Below are positions 18,096-27,302 of a stretch of DNA of 64,000 nt, one piece after another. Source of the stretch: Rahnella inusitata (GTDB lineage Bacteria; Pseudomonadota; Gammaproteobacteria; Enterobacterales; Enterobacteriaceae). The stretch covers positions 186,001-250,000 of the forward strand of contig NZ_JYDE01000017.1 in the NCBI RefSeq assembly GCF_003263515.1, written 5' to 3'. The notes below the pieces were generated by a model. The model was not told where the DNA came from and made no database searches. It saw nothing but the letters and a program-made list of their open reading frames with translations. How positions within the stretch are numbered: position 1 is the stretch's first letter; each line of letters opens with the position of its first letter. The translations under genes and the position numbers were made by a program.

Positions 18096-18815
18096 GTGAA
18101 ACGCAGACATTTTCTGACCTCGATGGCCGTGCTGTTGTTCAGCACCGCGCTGAAGGTCAAAGCCAAAATCTTTTCCGGCGGTATGCCGTGGATTGTTCAC
18201 TCGGTACGCCCGCCAGAACCCGTCGTTGCAGGGGAATGGACCTTCTTCACGCCGGATGAGGTCAGCCTGATTGAAACCCTGGCTGACCGTATCATTCCAG
18301 CCGATGAGCTGAGCATCGGCGGTAAAGAGGCCGGTTGCGCAGTGTTTCTTGACCGCCAGCTGAGTGGCGATTACGGCAACGCGGTGACGACCTACCGTCT
18401 CGGCCCGGTGATTCAGGATGGTCTGCCACAGGCGGGACCGCAGTATAAAGACACACCTGCCGAGCGCTACAAACTCGGTCTGGCGGCACTGAATGACGTC
18501 GCCAAAGCTCGCAACAGCGGAAAAAACTTCACTGAACTGAGCGGCGTTGAGCAGGATGATTTACTGCGCCGCATCGAGTCCGGCGAGATCCCGCTCAGCG
18601 GCGTAAACGGTCAGCTGTTCTTTAACATGCTGGTGCAAAACATGCGCGAAGGGTTCTTCTCCGATCCGCTTTACGGCGGCAACAAGGACATGGCGAGCTG
18701 GAAGATGCTGGGTTTTCCCGGTGCGAAATATGACTTCCGCGATGTGATCGACCGTCGTGGCGAAGATCTCCACATCGAACCCGTCAGTATGCTGACCCGA
18801 AACGAAAAATCATAA
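18096..18815 (+). CDS. Gluconate 2-dehydrogenase subunit 3 family protein (small subunit)
   Basis: Small subunit of a membrane-bound three-subunit sugar or sugar-acid dehydrogenase. The N-terminus KRRHFLTSMAVLLF is a twin-arginine-type signal, consistent with co-export of a folded flavoprotein partner. The family region FTPDEVSLIETLADRIIPAD starts near residue 50, and NMREGFFSDPLYGGNKDMASWKMLGFPG is the C-terminal signature. The start is GTG 18096, with AAGGAG seven bases upstream; the longer frame crosses the promoter. It has 239 residues and is the first gene of a three-gene operon. It acts in assembly and export; the substrate (gluconate, 2-ketogluconate, sorbitol or fructose) is not determined. 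Confidence 0.88.
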   Translation: MKRRHFLTSMAVLLFSTALKVKAKIFSGGMPWIVHSVRPPEPVVAGEWTFFTPDEVSLIETLADRIIPADELSIGGKEAGCAVFLDRQLSGDYGNAVTTYRLGPVIQDGLPQAGPQYKDTPAERYKLGLAALNDVAKARNSGKNFTELSGVEQDDLLRRIESGEIPLSGVNGQLFFNMLVQNMREGFFSDPLYGGNKDMASWKMLGFPGAKYDFRDVIDRRGEDLHIEPVSMLTRNEKS

Positions 18816-18869
18816 AAAGCCGTCCGTAAACGGCACGGGCATTTTTAGATCCTCAGGAGCACAAGAAAG

Positions 18870-20642
18870 ATGAGCAATAAACGTGAGAAGGTCGATGCAG
18901 TGATCGTCGGCCTCGGATGGGCCGGATCGCTGATGGCGAATGAGCTGACGCTGGCGGGGCTGAATGTCGTGGCGATTGAGCGTGGCTCTTGGCGAGACAC
19001 CAGTAATGATTTCCCGACCACCATTGATACTGACGAGCTGCGTTTCGTCAGCCGCCGCGCGATCATGCAGCCGACGGCGGTGGAAACCCTGACGTTTCGT
19101 AACAATCCTATCCAGCAGGCGCTGCCGCTGCGCGAATTCAACACCTATCAGTTCGGCATGAACGTCGGCGGCGCGGGCACCCACTGGAACGGCATGACCT
19201 GGCGTTTTCTGCCGTACGATTTCCAAAGCTACAGCCAGACGGTGGAGCGCTACGGCAAAGAGAAATTCCTCGACGGAATGCAGGTGCAGGACTGGGGCGT
19301 TACCTATGACGACATCGAACCTTTCTACGACAAATTTGAACGCTACGCCGGGACATCCGGTAAAGCGGGCAATATCAAAGGGCAGAAGATCGAAGGCGGT
19401 AACGTGTTCGAAGGCCCGCGCAGCCGCGATTATCCGCTGCCGCCGCTCAAGCGCACCGAACTGTCGATGATTTTCGATAAAGCCACTCGTGAGATGGGCT
19501 ATCACCCGTTTGCTGTACCGGCGGGCAACACTTCCGGCGCGTATACCAACCCGCTGGGAGTGAATATGGCGCCGTGCACCTACTGCGGCTACTGCGAGTT
19601 CTTCGGCTGCGGTAACTGGTCAAAGAGCAGCCCGAATGCCTGCATTTTGCCTGCGGTCATGCAGCGCCCTAACTTCACGGTGATCACGGAATCCGAAGTC
19701 CTGCGCGTCAATAAAGCCGCCGACGGCAAAACCGCCACCGGCGTGACCTTCATCGGCAGCGACGGCGTGGTGTGGGAGCAACCGGCAGATATCGTGGTGA
19801 TATCTGCTTACCAGATGGACAACGTGCGTCTGATGCTGCTTTCCGGCATTGGTCAGCCTTACGATCACAAAACCGGCGAAGGCGTGGTGGGGCGTAACTA
19901 TGCCTATCAGACCGTGTCCGGCGCGGGTTTCTTCTTCGAAGATGAAATGATGAATCCGTTCATCGGTGCCGGTGCATTGTCGCAGGCCATTGACGATTTC
20001 AACGGCGACAACTTTGATCACACCGGTCACGATTTCATCGGCGGTGGCGTGGCGCTGGTGCATTCCACCAATGGTCGTCCGATTGGCTATTCCAATAACG
20101 TACCGCCGGGCACGCCGCGCTGGGGTGCAGACTGGAAAAAAGCGGTCAAACACAGCTATCAGAACTACAACAACGTTTATTGCATGGGGAACAGTTACCC
20201 GCACCGCGACGTGTTCCTCGATCTCGATCCGGACTATAAGGACCGCCACGGCCAGCCGTTGCTGCGTGTGACCTTCGACTGGATCGAAAACGATAAACGC
20301 TCCGGCAAATTCATGGCCGACCGTTCGGAAGAAATTGCTCACGCGATGGGCGCGAAAACAGTTGTGCGTCAGGAACCGACGGCAAAACCGTTCTCGCCGA
20401 TGGACAATCTTTCTTCGCACACCACCGGGGGTGCGTGCATGGGCGACAATCCCAAAACCAGTGCCGTAAACCGCTATCTGCAAAGCTGGGATGTGCATAA
20501 CGTCTTTGTGTGTGGTGCATCGGCCTTCGCCAATAACGGCGGATACAACCCGACCGGTACTGTGGGCGCGCTGACGCTGTGGGCTGCGGAAGCCATCAAA
20601 ACCCAGTATCTGAAATCTCCGGGTCCGCTGGTGAGGGTTTAA
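18870..20642 (+). CDS. GMC-family flavoprotein dehydrogenase, large subunit
   Basis: The 590-residue FAD catalytic subunit of the periplasmic dehydrogenase. GLGWAGS (about residues 14-20) is the FAD-binding loop, and the GMC C-terminus has NPTGTVGALTLWAAEAI. A cysteine cluster C236-TY-C239-GY-C242-EFFG-C247 is like the Fe-S ligands reported for related fructose dehydrogenase large subunits. Electrons would pass from FAD through this cluster to the triheme cytochrome subunit and then to ubiquinone. AGGAGCACAAGAAAG precedes ATG 18870. It has no signal peptide of its own, consistent with export alongside the twin-arginine small subunit. Confidence 0.9.
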   Translation: MSNKREKVDAVIVGLGWAGSLMANELTLAGLNVVAIERGSWRDTSNDFPTTIDTDELRFVSRRAIMQPTAVETLTFRNNPIQQALPLREFNTYQFGMNVGGAGTHWNGMTWRFLPYDFQSYSQTVERYGKEKFLDGMQVQDWGVTYDDIEPFYDKFERYAGTSGKAGNIKGQKIEGGNVFEGPRSRDYPLPPLKRTELSMIFDKATREMGYHPFAVPAGNTSGAYTNPLGVNMAPCTYCGYCEFFGCGNWSKSSPNACILPAVMQRPNFTVITESEVLRVNKAADGKTATGVTFIGSDGVVWEQPADIVVISAYQMDNVRLMLLSGIGQPYDHKTGEGVVGRNYAYQTVSGAGFFFEDEMMNPFIGAGALSQAIDDFNGDNFDHTGHDFIGGGVALVHSTNGRPIGYSNNVPPGTPRWGADWKKAVKHSYQNYNNVYCMGNSYPHRDVFLDLDPDYKDRHGQPLLRVTFDWIENDKRSGKFMADRSEEIAHAMGAKTVVRQEPTAKPFSPMDNLSSHTTGGACMGDNPKTSAVNRYLQSWDVHNVFVCGASAFANNGGYNPTGTVGALTLWAAEAIKTQYLKSPGPLVRV

Positions 20643-20644
20643 TC

Positions 20645-21955
20645 ATGAGCGTGAAGAAAAAATTAGCGGTTCTTGTGGGCGTGGTCGCCCTTGGCGGTCT
20701 GGGTTTTGTCGGTTACAAAATCGGCCACAATTCGATTCAGTCCGGAGAATTTCAGGCACCGGCTGCGGCGGCGATGACCGGTAAAACCGCTATCGAACGG
20801 GGTAAATATCTGGCGCTCGCCGGTGACTGCGTTGCCTGTCATACCGCGCCGGGCGACGGTAAACCTTTCGCCGGTGGTTACGGCCTGAACACGCCATTTG
20901 GCACGATTTACGCCACCAACATCACACCGGATAAAGAAACCGGTATCGGTGGGTGGACCGATCAGCAGTTTATTAATGCAGTGCGAAATGGTAAGGGCAT
21001 CAACGGCGAAAATCTCTATCCGGCAATGCCTTACAACGTTTACGCCAAAGTCAGCGATCAGGATCTGAAAGACATTAAAGCCTACCTGGACCAGGTGCCA
21101 GCGGTGCATTACGATGGCCCGAAAACTGACCTGCCGTTCCCGTATAACATTCGCCTGATGATGTTCGGCTGGAACCTGTTGTTCCTCGATACCGCACCGT
21201 TTAAAGCGGATCCGGCCCAGTCGGCGGAGTGGAACCGTGGCGCGTATCTGGTGGAAGGGCTGGGGCATTGTACGTCGTGTCACACGGCGAAAAATCCGCT
21301 GGGCGGCGATAACTTTGGTGTGCATTTGCAGGGCGGTGAATTGCAGGGCTGGTTCGCCCCGGAAATTACCGGCAATACCCGTCAGGGCATCGGCGACTGG
21401 GGAACAGACGAGGTGGTTCAGTACCTGAAAACCGGGGCTAACGCTCGCACCGTGGCTTCCGGGCCGATGGCCGAAGCGGTGACCAACTCGCTTCAGCATC
21501 TGTCGGATGCCGATCTGCACGCCATTGCGGTTTACCTGAAAAGTTTACCTGGCAGCAAAGATGCGTCGACGCCGCTGGCGGTCAGCCCGGCGATGGCCAG
21601 TGGCAAGGCCCTCTACGCGGATAACTGCGCGGCCTGTCACCAGAATTCCGGTGAAGGCGTACGCAACATGGTACCGGCGCTGAAGGGTAACAACGGGGTG
21701 CAAGCCAGCGCACCGACCAACATCCTGCACGTACTGATGAACGGCGGGCAGGGAGCGGCAACGGCCAGCAATCCGACCAGTGCCGACATGCCTGAATTTG
21801 GCTGGAAACTGACCGACAGGCAGATGGCGGATGTGAGTACCTACATCCGTAACGCGTGGGGCAATCAGGCTCCGGCCGTCAGTGAGGAAGAGGTTAAGCA
21901 GGCGCGTAAAACTCAGGGCGGTGCAATGGCGTTGCAGAACCCGCAGCATCACTAA
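20645..21955 (+). CDS. Triheme membrane-anchored cytochrome c subunit
   Basis: The electron-transfer subunit of the dehydrogenase: 436 residues, an N-terminal membrane anchor (about residues 6-26), and three CxxCH haem c sites at C62-H66 (CVACH), C209-H213 (CTSCH) and C328-H332 (CAACH). It passes electrons from the flavoprotein to ubiquinone at the periplasmic face of the inner membrane. ATG 20645 is two bases after the flavoprotein stop; the longer frame lies inside that gene. It ends at a strong terminator. Confidence 0.92.
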   Translation: MSVKKKLAVLVGVVALGGLGFVGYKIGHNSIQSGEFQAPAAAAMTGKTAIERGKYLALAGDCVACHTAPGDGKPFAGGYGLNTPFGTIYATNITPDKETGIGGWTDQQFINAVRNGKGINGENLYPAMPYNVYAKVSDQDLKDIKAYLDQVPAVHYDGPKTDLPFPYNIRLMMFGWNLLFLDTAPFKADPAQSAEWNRGAYLVEGLGHCTSCHTAKNPLGGDNFGVHLQGGELQGWFAPEITGNTRQGIGDWGTDEVVQYLKTGANARTVASGPMAEAVTNSLQHLSDADLHAIAVYLKSLPGSKDASTPLAVSPAMASGKALYADNCAACHQNSGEGVRNMVPALKGNNGVQASAPTNILHVLMNGGQGAATASNPTSADMPEFGWKLTDRQMADVSTYIRNAWGNQAPAVSEEEVKQARKTQGGAMALQNPQHH

Positions 21956-21983
21956 ACTACTTTCACCGTTAAACTGAAGCTGT

Positions 21984-22012
21984 AAAAGAGCCCCGTAAGG
22001 GGCTCTTTTATT
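21984..22012 (+). terminator. Terminator of the dehydrogenase operon
   Basis: AAAAGAGCCCC and GGGGCTCTTTT pair perfectly around a GTAA loop. Confidence 0.85.
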
Positions 22013-22288
22013 TGATATTTATTGGTTTGGTCAATGCAAGTTTCGCAGGTATAGATACATAAATATTCGTGTCTTAAACGAGCAATAAATTGATTTGAGG
22101 TGGGTTTTTGTACAGTGCAAACTGCAAGCAGATTAAGGATGTCTGAACAGGGAAATTTACGTGAGGGATAACAACGCATGTATCAAATCAGAACAATGGA
22201 TATCTCGCCCGTCAATCCGATGCTCTATTTGCCTGGCGCGCCAGTCTGTCCGGAAGAACCTAAGGGAAAAATGCAAAGGAGAAAGTTA

Positions 22289-22744
22289 ATGCAAAACCAG
22301 ATCAATAATATCGAAAAACAAGGGATCAAACACGGCGAGGAAATCGCCAGCCTGAATCTCAGAATGGGGAAGGTCGAACAGCAGCTCGGTCAGCTGACTG
22401 ACGTCGTCACCGACACGAATCTGCGCGTTGGAAAGCTTGAACAACAGGTATGTCATATCAAGGAAGTGGTGACGGAGATGAATGTTCGTGTGGAGGCGCG
22501 CTTTGAAAAAATCGATCAACGTTTCGAGAAGATTGATCAACGTTTCGAGAAGATCGATCAGCGTTTCGCCAGAATGGATGAAAGGTTCAATGCTCTTGAC
22601 GTAGCCGTGACAAAAATCCCCGCGATATTTGCTGAAAACGCGATGAAGCAAAATCAGAGTTTAATTCGGGTGATCCAGTGGATTGTCAGTCTTATGGTGG
22701 TGTTGGTGGGCGTCACGTTTACCGCAGCCCGTTACATCCATTAA
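22289..22744 (+). CDS. Coiled-coil protein with a C-terminal membrane helix
   Basis: I do not recognise an orthologue. Residues 1 to about 110 are a long coiled coil in which V(E/G)(K/A)LEQQ-type and EKIDQRF heptads repeat. A C-terminal helix (about 128-148, VIQWIVSLMVVLVGVTFTAA) anchors it in the membrane. I start it at ATG 22289 because AAAGGAG lies seven bases upstream (22275-22281); a longer frame from ATG 22178 would add 37 residues but has a poor ribosome site. The layout resembles small phage haemolysin XhlA-like or tail-anchored proteins. Three near-identical 21-base repeats encode the heptads. It lies between the dehydrogenase operon and yohC. Confidence 0.65.
   Translation: MQNQINNIEKQGIKHGEEIASLNLRMGKVEQQLGQLTDVVTDTNLRVGKLEQQVCHIKEVVTEMNVRVEARFEKIDQRFEKIDQRFEKIDQRFARMDERFNALDVAVTKIPAIFAENAMKQNQSLIRVIQWIVSLMVVLVGVTFTAARYIH
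22508..22570 (+). repeat. Three tandem 21-base repeats encoding heptads
   Basis: Units at 22508-22528, 22529-22549 and 22550-22570 differ by only a few bases, and each encodes a KIDQRF(E/A) heptad. They are in frame within the coiled-coil gene, so slippage would add or remove whole heptads without a frameshift. Confidence 0.9.
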
Positions 22745-22937
22745 ATTTCTCACAGGCCCGAAAATGGCCAATCCTTCTGCGTGGGGGATTGGCTGTATCA
22801 GCAGAGTCTTCAATAACGGCTATAATATAGACAGGTCGCCACCTTCTCTGTGCCCCTGCGAGACAAGATATCCGGGCATTACCGAAGGCTTATCTTCGCA
22901 CGCCGCAGGCGGCTTTCGGCGTACAAGGGGGTGTTTC

Positions 22938-23528
22938 ATGGTTAATCATGTCTGGGGGCTGATGTCCCATCCGGGTCCCGAACTGCAACAAATCCAGCGT
23001 GAACGGGAAACCGTTTCACATGTGTATTCACACCATGTGCTTCTGATGGCACTTATCCCGGTTGTCTGTTCCTTTATTGGTACAACACAGCTTGGCTGGA
23101 ATTTCGGTGACGGACAGAAACTGCTGGTTTCCATGTTCACCGCATCTTATATCGCCGTTATTTTTTATGTTCTGATGCTCGGCGCTGTCGCTCTGATGGG
23201 GCGGATTATCTACTGGATGGCGCGTCGCTATGACAGCCGCCCGACACTAAATAGTTGTATCGTGTTCGCCGGCTACGTTGCCACACCGATGTTCCTCAGC
23301 GGTATTGTCGCGCTGTATCCGATGGTCTGGTTATGCCTGTTCGTTGGGATTATCGGCCTGTGTTACAGCGGTTATCTGCTGTATCTGGGCATTCCTAACT
23401 TCCTCAATATTGACCACCGTGAAGGCTTCCTGTTCTCCAGCTCAACGCTGGCGATGGGGGTTCTGGTTCTCGAATTATTGCTCGCGCTGACGGTATTGAT
23501 GTGGGGTTATGGAACGAAGTTATTTTAA
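22938..23528 (+). CDS. yohC: Yip1-family inner membrane protein YohC
   Basis: A 196-residue protein with five or so membrane helices, of the Yip1 domain family. MVNHVWGLMSHPGPELQQI, GTTQLGWNFGDG, VFAGYVATPMFLSGIVALYP and FSSSTLAMGVLVLELLLALTV match E. coli YohC closely. Function unknown. ATG 22938 follows AAGGGGG; the longer open frame upstream crosses a CGCCG/CGGCG hairpin and is not coding. In E. coli yohC is next to pbpG; here the yohP, racemase, dehydrogenase and coiled-coil genes lie between. Confidence 0.92.
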   Translation: MVNHVWGLMSHPGPELQQIQRERETVSHVYSHHVLLMALIPVVCSFIGTTQLGWNFGDGQKLLVSMFTASYIAVIFYVLMLGAVALMGRIIYWMARRYDSRPTLNSCIVFAGYVATPMFLSGIVALYPMVWLCLFVGIIGLCYSGYLLYLGIPNFLNIDHREGFLFSSSTLAMGVLVLELLLALTVLMWGYGTKLF

Positions 23529-23547
23529 CTTTTAGCAGATGAAGTCG

Positions 23548-23582
23548 TTTTTCTCCCTCCCCTTCGCAGGGGAGGGAGAAAA
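23548..23582. repeat. Dispersed palindrome (CTCCCC/GGGGAG hairpin), copy 1
   Basis: A 14-base stem, TTTTCTCCCTCCCC and GGGGAGGGAGAAAA, closes on TTCGCA-type loop bases between the convergent yohC and dld genes. Related hairpins occur near 27303, 27405, 30600 and 45706, so this is both a likely bidirectional terminator and a member of a dispersed family. Confidence 0.7.
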
Positions 23583-23605
23583 GTAATGTAATTACGGCCA
23601 GCGAA

Positions 23606-25297
23606 TTACTCCCGCCAGTTTCTGAGTTTACTGGTTTTGCCGATCCCCGGATTGAAGCTGTTGGTCGGATCGGCCTGCCGGTAGAATTCCTTCAGATGAG
23701 GTTTCGCCAGATAGAGATGCCCGACGTTGTGCTCGGCGGGATATTCTGCCCCTTTGGCATCAAGCAGTTCTAACATCCGGTGTTTCAGGGCTTTGCTGTC
23801 AGCGCCTTTTTTGACGATGTAATCCTGATGGAAAACGTGGCACATGAAATGCCCGTAATAGAGTTTTGCCACCAGCTGATTGTCAATCTCCTCCGGCAAC
23901 GTCTCAAACCAGTCGCGGTCGTTGCGGCGCAGTGCGATGTCCAATGCCAGAATATCTTCCACCTCTTTTTCATGCACAGCGTGATAACGCACGGCAGCAC
24001 CGGCTGCGGCAAAGCGGTGCAGGAACGCTTTCTTGCCTTCGTCGGCAGAACAGATAAAGAAATCCCCCTGGCCATCGCTGAAGAAACGGGTGAGAAAACT
24101 GAGCGCTTCATCGATGCCTGGACCGGACATTTTCAGCAACAGATGATGTTCGAAGCGGTCGCGGTACTGTTTCATACGTGGCGGGAGATGATTGGGCAGG
24201 GCCTTACTCAGGCACTGCATCACGCGGTCACTGAAGTTTTTCGGCAGGAAAGGGACTTTGCTGATGTGCGCGTCAAACTTGCCTTTGGCGGTAAACATAT
24301 CCGGCATTTTATCGGTGCCGAGTTTGTCGATCATCATGAACGTGTCTTTGCCGTAGACTTCGGTGATGTCAAAAATATCGCGATGCATATATTCGCCCGC
24401 CACCGGCAGATTGGTGAAATCACGCAGGATTTGACGGCGCAGTTCGGTCAGGACGGCGGTGTCGTTGGTGCCGATATAAAACACTTGCTGCTGGGATTCG
24501 GCCGGGAAAGTGTCCAGACGCACTGCAAATACTGCCAGCCTTCCGGCACAGCCTGAGGCCTCAAACAACCGGCGCTCATCGGCGTTAAAGCGTGATGGCG
24601 TATCGGCATCCACTTCGCGCACGCGTTCTGCATAATCGTGATCGGATGCCAGCCGCTGATCGTGCTGAATGTCGGCCTCGTGATAGTCGGCTCTTTCCAG
24701 ACGGTTAAGGATCTCTTCCGGCGTGTCGCCCAGATTAATGCCCAGATGATTAATCAGCCGCAGTTCGCCGTGCTCATCGATCTGTGCATAAAGCGCCATT
24801 TCGGTATAGGCAGGGCCGCGCTTAACCAGCGAACCGCCCGAGTTATTGCAGATCCCGCCGACGACAGACGCACCAATGCACGAAGAACCGATCACCGAGT
24901 GCGGTTCGCGGTGATACGGCTTGAGCATTTTTTCCAGTTTGTAGAGCGTGCTGCCAGGGAAACCTACAACCTGATGGCCGCCGTCGAGCAACTGGATCTG
25001 ATCCAGCTTCAGGGTGCTGAAAATCACAATATCGCGATCGTAATCCTCGCCACTGGGCGTTGAGCCCTCGGTGAGACCGGTATTAGCGGCCTGCATAATG
25101 ACAATTTTGTCCGCGGCGATGCAGGCTTTCAGTAGTTGCCACTGCTGCAGCAACGTTTGCGGGAAAACCACCGCCAGCGCTTTACCGCCGCCTGAGCGAA
25201 AACCTTTTCGGTAGCGCTCGGTGTTACTGTCTCCGGTGAGAACATGGCGGCTGCCGGCAATCTCTTTCAATGCGGCGATGAGTGTCTGATTATCCAT
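23606..25297 (-). CDS. dld: Quinone-dependent D-lactate dehydrogenase Dld
   Basis: Dld is the peripheral inner membrane FAD enzyme that oxidises D-lactate to pyruvate and reduces ubiquinone. The FAD-binding PP-loop is VIGSSCIGASVVGGICNNSGGSLVKRGPAYTEM. FYIGTND and PVAGEYMHRDIFDI are in the middle, and AEYPAEHNVGHLY and DPTNSFNPGIGKTSK come at the C-terminus, all as in E. coli. I start it at ATG 25297 (MDNQTLIAALKEIAG), five bases from AGGAAG; a longer frame adds ten unconserved residues. It has 563 residues. It is divergent from phnC across 162 bases. Confidence 0.95.
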   Translation of the reverse strand: MDNQTLIAALKEIAGSRHVLTGDSNTERYRKGFRSGGGKALAVVFPQTLLQQWQLLKACIAADKIVIMQAANTGLTEGSTPSGEDYDRDIVIFSTLKLDQIQLLDGGHQVVGFPGSTLYKLEKMLKPYHREPHSVIGSSCIGASVVGGICNNSGGSLVKRGPAYTEMALYAQIDEHGELRLINHLGINLGDTPEEILNRLERADYHEADIQHDQRLASDHDYAERVREVDADTPSRFNADERRLFEASGCAGRLAVFAVRLDTFPAESQQQVFYIGTNDTAVLTELRRQILRDFTNLPVAGEYMHRDIFDITEVYGKDTFMMIDKLGTDKMPDMFTAKGKFDAHISKVPFLPKNFSDRVMQCLSKALPNHLPPRMKQYRDRFEHHLLLKMSGPGIDEALSFLTRFFSDGQGDFFICSADEGKKAFLHRFAAAGAAVRYHAVHEKEVEDILALDIALRRNDRDWFETLPEEIDNQLVAKLYYGHFMCHVFHQDYIVKKGADSKALKHRMLELLDAKGAEYPAEHNVGHLYLAKPHLKEFYRQADPTNSFNPGIGKTSKLRNWRE

Positions 25298-25388
25298 TTC
25301 ATCTTCCTTTTTTGACGTGATGCGCATTTGGCGCCCCTCCCATCATAGACTTAATCTCGTCTCTTTTTGTCACGCGCTGTCCATTAAA

Positions 25389-25417
25389 TCGTCATTGATG
25401 TGTCATAAAACTCGCGC
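25389..25417 (+). promoter_or_regulatory. Tandem PHO-box-like repeats upstream of phnC
   Basis: Heptamers TCGTCAT (25389-25395), GTGTCAT (25400-25406) and CTCGCGC (25411-25417) repeat every 11 bases with AT-rich spacers (TGAT, AAAA), the geometry of PhoB sites (CTGTCAT-N4-CTGTCAT). Two overlapping 18-base boxes each match the consensus at about 13 positions. It lies 43 bases before the phnC start, so phosphate-starvation induction of the transporter is likely. Confidence 0.55.
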
Positions 25418-25459
25418 TTAATGAACGCCAGATAATGAAAGCAACCGAGAGACAGCATC

Positions 25460-26296
25460 ATGGCGCAGGCACAACTTAAGCTGGCACAGGCTGAATATCC
25501 TCAGGCCGGACCGCAGCATCTGAACAAAGTACTCGACGTCAAAGGTCTGGTGAAATCCTATAAATCCGGTCAGCGCGTCCTGAATGACATTAATTTTGAT
25601 CTCCATGCCGGTGAATTTGTCGCGGTCATTGGCCGTTCCGGCGCGGGGAAATCCACGCTGTTGCACGTCCTCAACGGTACCATTCCGTTAACTGACGGCA
25701 GTGTGGTGTGTCATTACGAAAACGGTGAACAGCAGGAACTGGCGGGGCTGACCGGTAAAGCGCTGCGCCGCTGGCGCTCAGGCTGCGGCATGATTTTTCA
25801 GGATTTCTGTCTTGTACCGCGTCTTGATGTGCTGACCAACGTACTGCTCGGGCGTCTCAGCCATACATCCACGTTCAAATCTTTCTTTAACCAGTTCGAC
25901 GACGAAGACCGCGCCCGCGCGATTTCACTGCTCGAATGGTTACACATGTTGCCGCATGCGTTACAGCGGGCGGAAAACCTTTCCGGCGGTCAGATGCAGC
26001 GCGTGGCGATTTGCCGTGCGCTGATGCAAAACCCGAAAATTCTGCTGGCCGATGAGCCCGTCGCCTCGCTCGATCCGAAAAATACCCTGCGCATCATGAA
26101 TGCGCTGAAGAAAGTCAGCGAAGAAAATATCGCGGTAATGGTGAATTTGCATTCAGTCGAACTGGTGAAAGATTATTGCACCCGCGTCATTGGCATTGCC
26201 AAAGGGCAGATTATTTTCGATGGTCATCCGGATCAGTTAACTGACGGGATCCTGCATCAGTTATACGGTGAAGAGCACGAAGCGGTGAACAGTTAA
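25460..26296 (+). CDS. phnC: Phosphonate-type ABC transporter ATP-binding protein PhnC
   Basis: The 278-residue ATPase of a phosphonate-family importer, with Walker [10 protein letters not shown] (58-66), the Q-loop MIFQDFCLV, signature [15 protein letters not shown], Walker [14 protein letters not shown] and the H-switch VNLHS. The insert [19 protein letters not shown] is typical of PhnC rather than generic importers. About 20 extra residues precede the domain. GAGAGACAGC before ATG 25460 is a modest ribosome site. It is the first gene of phnCDEE. Confidence 0.92.
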   Translation: MAQAQLKLAQAEYPQAGPQHLNKVLDVKGLVKSYKSGQRVLNDINFDLHAGEFVAVIGRSGAGKSTLLHVLNGTIPLTDGSVVCHYENGEQQELAGLTGKALRRWRSGCGMIFQDFCLVPRLDVLTNVLLGRLSHTSTFKSFFNQFDDEDRARAISLLEWLHMLPHALQRAENLSGGQMQRVAICRALMQNPKILLADEPVASLDPKNTLRIMNALKKVSEENIAVMVNLHSVELVKDYCTRVIGIAKGQIIFDGHPDQLTDGILHQLYGEEHEAVNS

Positions 26297-26364
26297 AATA
26301 TAACGTTATTCATTTTGCAGTCCTTATTTCTACTTTCTCTCAATCTACACAAGGTCACCATTAC

Positions 26365-27297
26365 ATGAAGAAGTTATTACGTCTGGCAGTCTTTGTAGCA
26401 GGTTCTTTTACCGCAATGCACAGCATGGCAGAAGAGGCACCGAAAGAATTAAACATGGGTATTTTGGGTGGGCAAAATGCCACTCAGCAAATCGGTGATA
26501 ATCAGTGCGTCAAAGATTTCTTCGATAAAGAATTAAATGTCGATACCAAACTGCGTAATTCCTCTGATTACTCCGGTGTTATTCAGGGGCTATTAGGTAA
26601 GAAAGTGGATATGGTATTAAGCATGTCACCTTCGTCTTTCGCCTCTGTCTATATTAATAACCCGAAAGCCGTAGACCTGGTCGGTATTGTTATCGACGAT
26701 ACGGACAAATCCCGCGGTTATCATTCCGTTGTTGTCGTTAAAGCCGACAGTCCTTACCAGAAATTGTCTGACCTGAAAGGTAAATCATTCGGCTTCGCTG
26801 ACCCGGATTCCACTTCCGGTTACCTGATCCCGAACCAGACTTTCAAGAAAGAATTTGGCGGCACCACTGACAACAAATATAACAACTTCTTCTCCAGCGT
26901 GACCTTCTCCGGCGGCCATGAGCAGGATATCCTGGGCGTGCTTAACGGCCAGTTCGAAGGTGCGGTGACCTGGGCATCAATGATAGGCGATCGTGAAACC
27001 GGTTATACCTCCGGCGCATTCAACCGCATGATCCGCATGGACCATCCGGATCTGATGAAGAAAATCCGTATTATCTGGGAATCACCGCTGATCCCTAACG
27101 GCCCGATTTTAGTGCGCAGCGATCTGCCACCTGCCTTTAAAGCCAAGCTGGTCTCTGCCATTAAGAAATTGGACAAAGAAGACCACGCCTGCTTCGTTAA
27201 AGCAGTCGGCGGTAAACAGCATATCGGTGAAACGTCACTGGCGGAATATCAGCAGATTATTGATATGAAACGCGAACTGACGAAAGGCGGTCGTTAA
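26365..27297 (+). CDS. phnD: Phosphonate-type ABC transporter substrate-binding protein PhnD
   Basis: A 310-residue periplasmic binding protein. A signal peptide (MKKLLRLAVFVAGSFTAMHSMA) is followed by ELNMGILGGQNATQQ. The ligand region has GKSFGFADPDSTSGYLIP, the phosphonate-binding P-loop-like STSGY motif of the family, and QFEGAVTWASM. E. coli PhnD binds 2-aminoethylphosphonate. No C-P lyase, phosphonatase or phosphite dehydrogenase gene is in this window, so the exact phosphorus substrate is open. It is followed by a 161-base gap holding two palindromes, before phnE. Confidence 0.9.
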   Translation: MKKLLRLAVFVAGSFTAMHSMAEEAPKELNMGILGGQNATQQIGDNQCVKDFFDKELNVDTKLRNSSDYSGVIQGLLGKKVDMVLSMSPSSFASVYINNPKAVDLVGIVIDDTDKSRGYHSVVVVKADSPYQKLSDLKGKSFGFADPDSTSGYLIPNQTFKKEFGGTTDNKYNNFFSSVTFSGGHEQDILGVLNGQFEGAVTWASMIGDRETGYTSGAFNRMIRMDHPDLMKKIRIIWESPLIPNGPILVRSDLPPAFKAKLVSAIKKLDKEDHACFVKAVGGKQHIGETSLAEYQQIIDMKRELTKGGR

Positions 27298-27302
27298 GCC
27301 TT

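Noticed and set aside
22508-22570. Short tandem repeats as a CRISPR array
   Set aside because: There are no spacers; the units are contiguous, in frame and encode heptads.
22683-22937. N-terminal extension of yohC
   Set aside because: It overlaps the end of the coiled-coil gene and a hairpin; ATG 22938 matches E. coli YohC.
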